Source: JAZDFC01 sp043808235
GTDB taxonomy: Bacteria; Bacteroidota; Ignavibacteria; Ignavibacteriales; Melioribacteraceae
Direction: 5' to 3'
Length of the DNA: 64,000 bases
Assembly: GCA_043808235.1 (NCBI GenBank)
Contig: JAZDFC010000019.1
Coordinates: 124,001-188,000, forward strand
The position numbers and the translations under genes are program-made. Position 1 is the first letter of the stretch; every line of letters begins with the position of its first letter. The notes beneath the pieces are model-generated. The model was not told where the DNA came from, did not search any database, and saw nothing but the letters and a program-made list of their open reading frames with translations. This document shows positions 61,643-64,000 of the stretch, piece after piece.

Positions 61643-63154
61643 TTATTGCGAAACAATTTCATTATAGCTTTTCATAAAATTACGATGAAGCCTTTGAAAC
61701 TGGAATATCAGCGCTCCAAATAAAACTGCATGCATAATATTCTTTTTATTGAAAAGGAATGTACCAAATATCAATTTCCAAAAATAAATTCTGCCTTTAC
61801 TTAAAATACCCGCAAAGTATATTACCCTTAATAAAACAATACCATCGGCAAAGCCAATCCTTTTTTGTATTGGATTCTCAGCTTTATGACTCCCATAATT
61901 TGCTAAAAATTTGTTCGATCTTTCGTAAATCTTTTTCGGATGATATATAGTATCCAAAATATTCTTATAGCCTTCGTACAAAACATTTTTGTCCATCTTC
62001 GTAAGAATGTTCGTTTTGTTTTCGTCAAAATCAAATGGTTCGATAAGTCTGTTTTCCTTTAAGAGCTTCTTATGCAGATCCGTTCCCGGTGGAGCTTTTA
62101 ATACATTCACGGTAGCCATCACTATACCGCTCGTTTGGATGAATTCAAGCTGTTGGTTAAAAATTGTTTCTTTATCCGAATCAAATCCAACTATAAAACC
62201 AGCGGTTATGATAAAACCCTTTTTCTGAAGTAGCCTTACATTTTCAAGCATGTCCCGTTTTAAGTTTTGTGTCTTTTTACACGATTCAAGACTCTCTATA
62301 TCGGTGGTTTCGATACCGACGAATATATGCCTGAATCCGGCTTCAATCATTAATCTCATCAGATCTTCGTCGTCAGCAAGATTAATGGTAACTTGAGTAG
62401 CAAATCCCGGCGCCGTTTTATTTAATCGTCTCCATTTTATCAATTCGGGCAGTAAATTATTTTTCAAGTCCTTTTTGTTGCCGATCAAATTATCATCCGC
62501 AAACAAAATCATTTCAGGATAACCCGCTAATAGGATCTGATCCAACTCCGCGATAATTTGCTGCGAAGTCTTGGTTCTTGGTCTTCTGCCGAACAAAGCG
62601 GTTACATCACAAAAGTCGCACATATACGGACAGCCTCGCGAATATTGAACGATGGCATACGCGTATTTTTTCAGATCAATCAAATTCCAATCGGGTAACG
62701 GCGACATCGTCATATCGGCAAATTCTTCGGTAGAATAAATTCTTTTAGGATTACCATTTTTAAGATCGTTGATAAATAAAGGTAATGTTATTTCCGCTTC
62801 ATTAAGAACAAAGTGATCAACCTTCTGGAATTTCTCGTGCTCGTGCGTAAACAAAGGTCCGCCGGCAACGATTTTTTTATCAAACATTTTACAAAAATTA
62901 ATTGCCCTATTCACATATTCCGCTTGAACATTCATTGCTGAAATAAAAATGTAATCCGCCCATTCAACATCCTCCGGTTTGAGTGTAATTAAATTAAGGT
63001 CGATAAGTTTTTTATTCCAATCATCCGGTAGAATCCTGGATACTGTTAGTAATCCCAATGGTGGATAACTTGATTTTTTTAATATCATTTTCATTAAGTA
63101 CTTCATTGACCAAAAAGTTTCCGGCATTTCGGGATAAAGAAGAAGTATGTTCAT
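61643..63154 (-). CDS. B12-binding-domain radical SAM protein (DUF4070 type)
   Basis: 503 residues. N-terminal cobalamin-binding-like Rossmann domain (~1-140, 'MNILLLYPEMPETFW', 'YPPLGLLTVSRILPD'), then the radical SAM barrel with 'YSRGCPYMCDFCDVTALFGRRP' (in parts; cluster ligands in CxxxCxxC) and 'ILFADDNLIGN', 'HIFVGIETTDIESL', 'ITAGFIVGFDSD'. The C-terminal ~120 residues ('FLANYGSHKAENPIQKRIGF' onward) are the DUF4070-type extension seen in this subgroup. Such enzymes often methylate unreactive carbons; the substrate is unknown and no biosynthetic neighbours are present. Confidence 0.9.
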   Translation of the reverse strand: MNILLLYPEMPETFWSMKYLMKMILKKSSYPPLGLLTVSRILPDDWNKKLIDLNLITLKPEDVEWADYIFISAMNVQAEYVNRAINFCKMFDKKIVAGGPLFTHEHEKFQKVDHFVLNEAEITLPLFINDLKNGNPKRIYSTEEFADMTMSPLPDWNLIDLKKYAYAIVQYSRGCPYMCDFCDVTALFGRRPRTKTSQQIIAELDQILLAGYPEMILFADDNLIGNKKDLKNNLLPELIKWRRLNKTAPGFATQVTINLADDEDLMRLMIEAGFRHIFVGIETTDIESLESCKKTQNLKRDMLENVRLLQKKGFIITAGFIVGFDSDKETIFNQQLEFIQTSGIVMATVNVLKAPPGTDLHKKLLKENRLIEPFDFDENKTNILTKMDKNVLYEGYKNILDTIYHPKKIYERSNKFLANYGSHKAENPIQKRIGFADGIVLLRVIYFAGILSKGRIYFWKLIFGTFLFNKKNIMHAVLFGALIFQFQRLHRNFMKSYNEIVSQ

Positions 63155-63485
63155 AAAACTTTCTTTCTAATTATTTGATATAACAAGAATCGATTTCCAA
63201 TCCAAAATTATTTTCGAACAGAATTGATATTAAATCGTGTCTGCATTGATTTTTTATCAGCACTACTAATAAGATAACTACACATTGCAATATTTGCTTT
63301 TTTCTTAAACTTTGCAAGTTAGTTATTGTATGCTGCTATTTCATTTATTCGAATAATTGCTTACCTGGTTTAGTTATAAACGAAATAAAAGATTTAAACT
63401 GTTTTAATGGTTTAAAACAACTGACACTCTACTTATCTTTCGTAAGATAAAATAATTTGATTCAAAAAATATTCGAGCGCCTTAT
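63155..63485. other. Divergent intergenic region
   Basis: 331 bp, A+T-rich, between the minus-strand radical SAM gene and the plus-strand membrane protein. A small hairpin (ttatct/agataa, ~63431-63450) is the only structure noticed. Confidence 0.5.
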
Positions 63486-64000
63486 ATGGAATCCTCCTCC
63501 CAATCCGCAGAAAAGAAATCATTCATCGCCAAGATTAAAATCTCTTTCAGCAGTTTAAAAGACAAATGTCTCGATATTCTTTCGAACATGCGCCGGGGCG
63601 CTGCGATTGGAATACTCATCGCGTTTTTCGCATTCATGTTTATTGTAATTGCACAAATGCAAACCGGGCTCGGTCTCATCCCGGATATTATAATATTCAT
63701 GGTTGTGGGAGGTGTACTTTATTTTTTAACCTTTCTTTTTACCAAACTCGTATTAAAAATTTTCAAATCGATTCCAGAAATATTTCTTTCGATAGTTCTT
63801 TCTGTGCTAGTTATTATCATGAATGTGCCGGTACAGCAGTTCGGCAGACCGTTGATAGTGCTTGGATTAATAGCGGGCGGATTAATAGGCTTCGCTCTAA
63901 AGCGCGGAATACTAAAGCCGCTGTCAATAATATTATCTGTATTAGTTGTTACCGCCGTTATTTTTGTTTCCATTAGTTTAATAAGCGAAGGATTTGATAA
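63486..64000 (+). CDS. Integral membrane protein, N-terminal part (cut by window end)
   Basis: Frame open from the ATG at 63486 to the window edge (171 codons, no stop). After a polar start ('MESSSQSAEKKSFIAKIKIS') there are about five hydrophobic helices: 'GAAIGILIAFFAFMFIVIA', 'LIPDIIIFMVVGGVLYFLTFLF', 'IFLSIVLSVLVIIMNV', 'LIVLGLIAGGLIGFAL' and 'SIILSVLVVTAVIFVSISLI'. These may be only the leader of a larger protein. No family recognised from this fragment. Confidence 0.75.
   Translation, partial: MESSSQSAEKKSFIAKIKISFSSLKDKCLDILSNMRRGAAIGILIAFFAFMFIVIAQMQTGLGLIPDIIIFMVVGGVLYFLTFLFTKLVLKIFKSIPEIFLSIVLSVLVIIMNVPVQQFGRPLIVLGLIAGGLIGFALKRGILKPLSIILSVLVVTAVIFVSISLISEGFD

Overview
The window is A+T-rich bacterial chromosome and most likely comes from the Ignavibacteria/Chlorobi side of the Bacteroidota (an Ignavibacteriota-like organism). 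The main evidence is three secreted proteins that end in the type IX secretion C-terminal domain with the 'YPNPFNP...IKYSI' signature typical of that group. Supporting evidence is the 'SusC-like' carboxypeptidase-fold N-terminus on a TonB receptor, 7TM-AraC regulators, sensor kinases with many PAS or TPR units, and Bacteroidota-style RAYT transposases. No rRNA, tRNA or CRISPR array was seen.

Layout. 1-4 kb: the 3' part of a GH31 alpha-glucosidase and a secreted GH13 pullulanase-like enzyme (alpha-glucan breakdown), then a RAYT (REP-associated transposase) unit bounded by palindromes. 4.6-8 kb: a six-PAS hybrid histidine kinase. 8.3-15.9 kb: three large exported proteins (two with T9SS tails, one with a lipase-like domain). 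16-16.5 kb: a BrnT/BrnA toxin-antitoxin pair. 16.5-22.7 kb: a methylmalonyl-CoA mutase operon (mutA-mutB-GNAT-meaB). 23-31 kb: a T9SS-exported putative glycosidase, RecQ, a DMT exporter, a zinc-ribbon protein and a TPR histidine kinase. 31.1-35.4 kb: a 1409-residue TIR / PD-(D/E)XK / NACHT / pentapeptide / WD40 protein, a probable STAND-type immune receptor, bracketed by two copies of the palindrome family. 35.5-38 kb: nfnAB electron-bifurcating transhydrogenase. 38-45.5 kb: cupin, outer-membrane protein, small kinase-like protein, three tandem cysteine-rich lipoproteins, a peptidase-MA-like protein, a DUF3795 protein and an AraC regulator. 45.6-55 kb: TonB receptor, TlpA-like thioredoxin, an ECF sigma/anti-sigma operon, and a DUF362/DUF6599-like pair. 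55-61.2 kb: an accessory-looking stretch with a broken VOC gene, a nuclease embedded in helical homing-endonuclease-type repeats, a DUF4160 protein, a HEPN protein and a lipoprotein. 61.6-64 kb: a B12-binding radical SAM protein and the start of a membrane protein cut by the window end.

Two themes stand out. First, seven copies of one palindrome family (outer arms gtagagac/gtctctac, covarying cores) are scattered through the window. They flank and interrupt the RAYT gene, they lie in frame at the same point of two T9SS domains, and they bracket the TIR-NACHT gene. The local RAYT has lost the first histidine of its HUH motif. Second, two unusual multi-domain proteins look like conflict systems: the TIR+nuclease NACHT-WD40 receptor with nearly identical WD40 units, and the repeat-nuclease-repeat protein beside HEPN and DUF4160 genes.

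All calls rest on reading sequence and motifs by eye; no database search was run.
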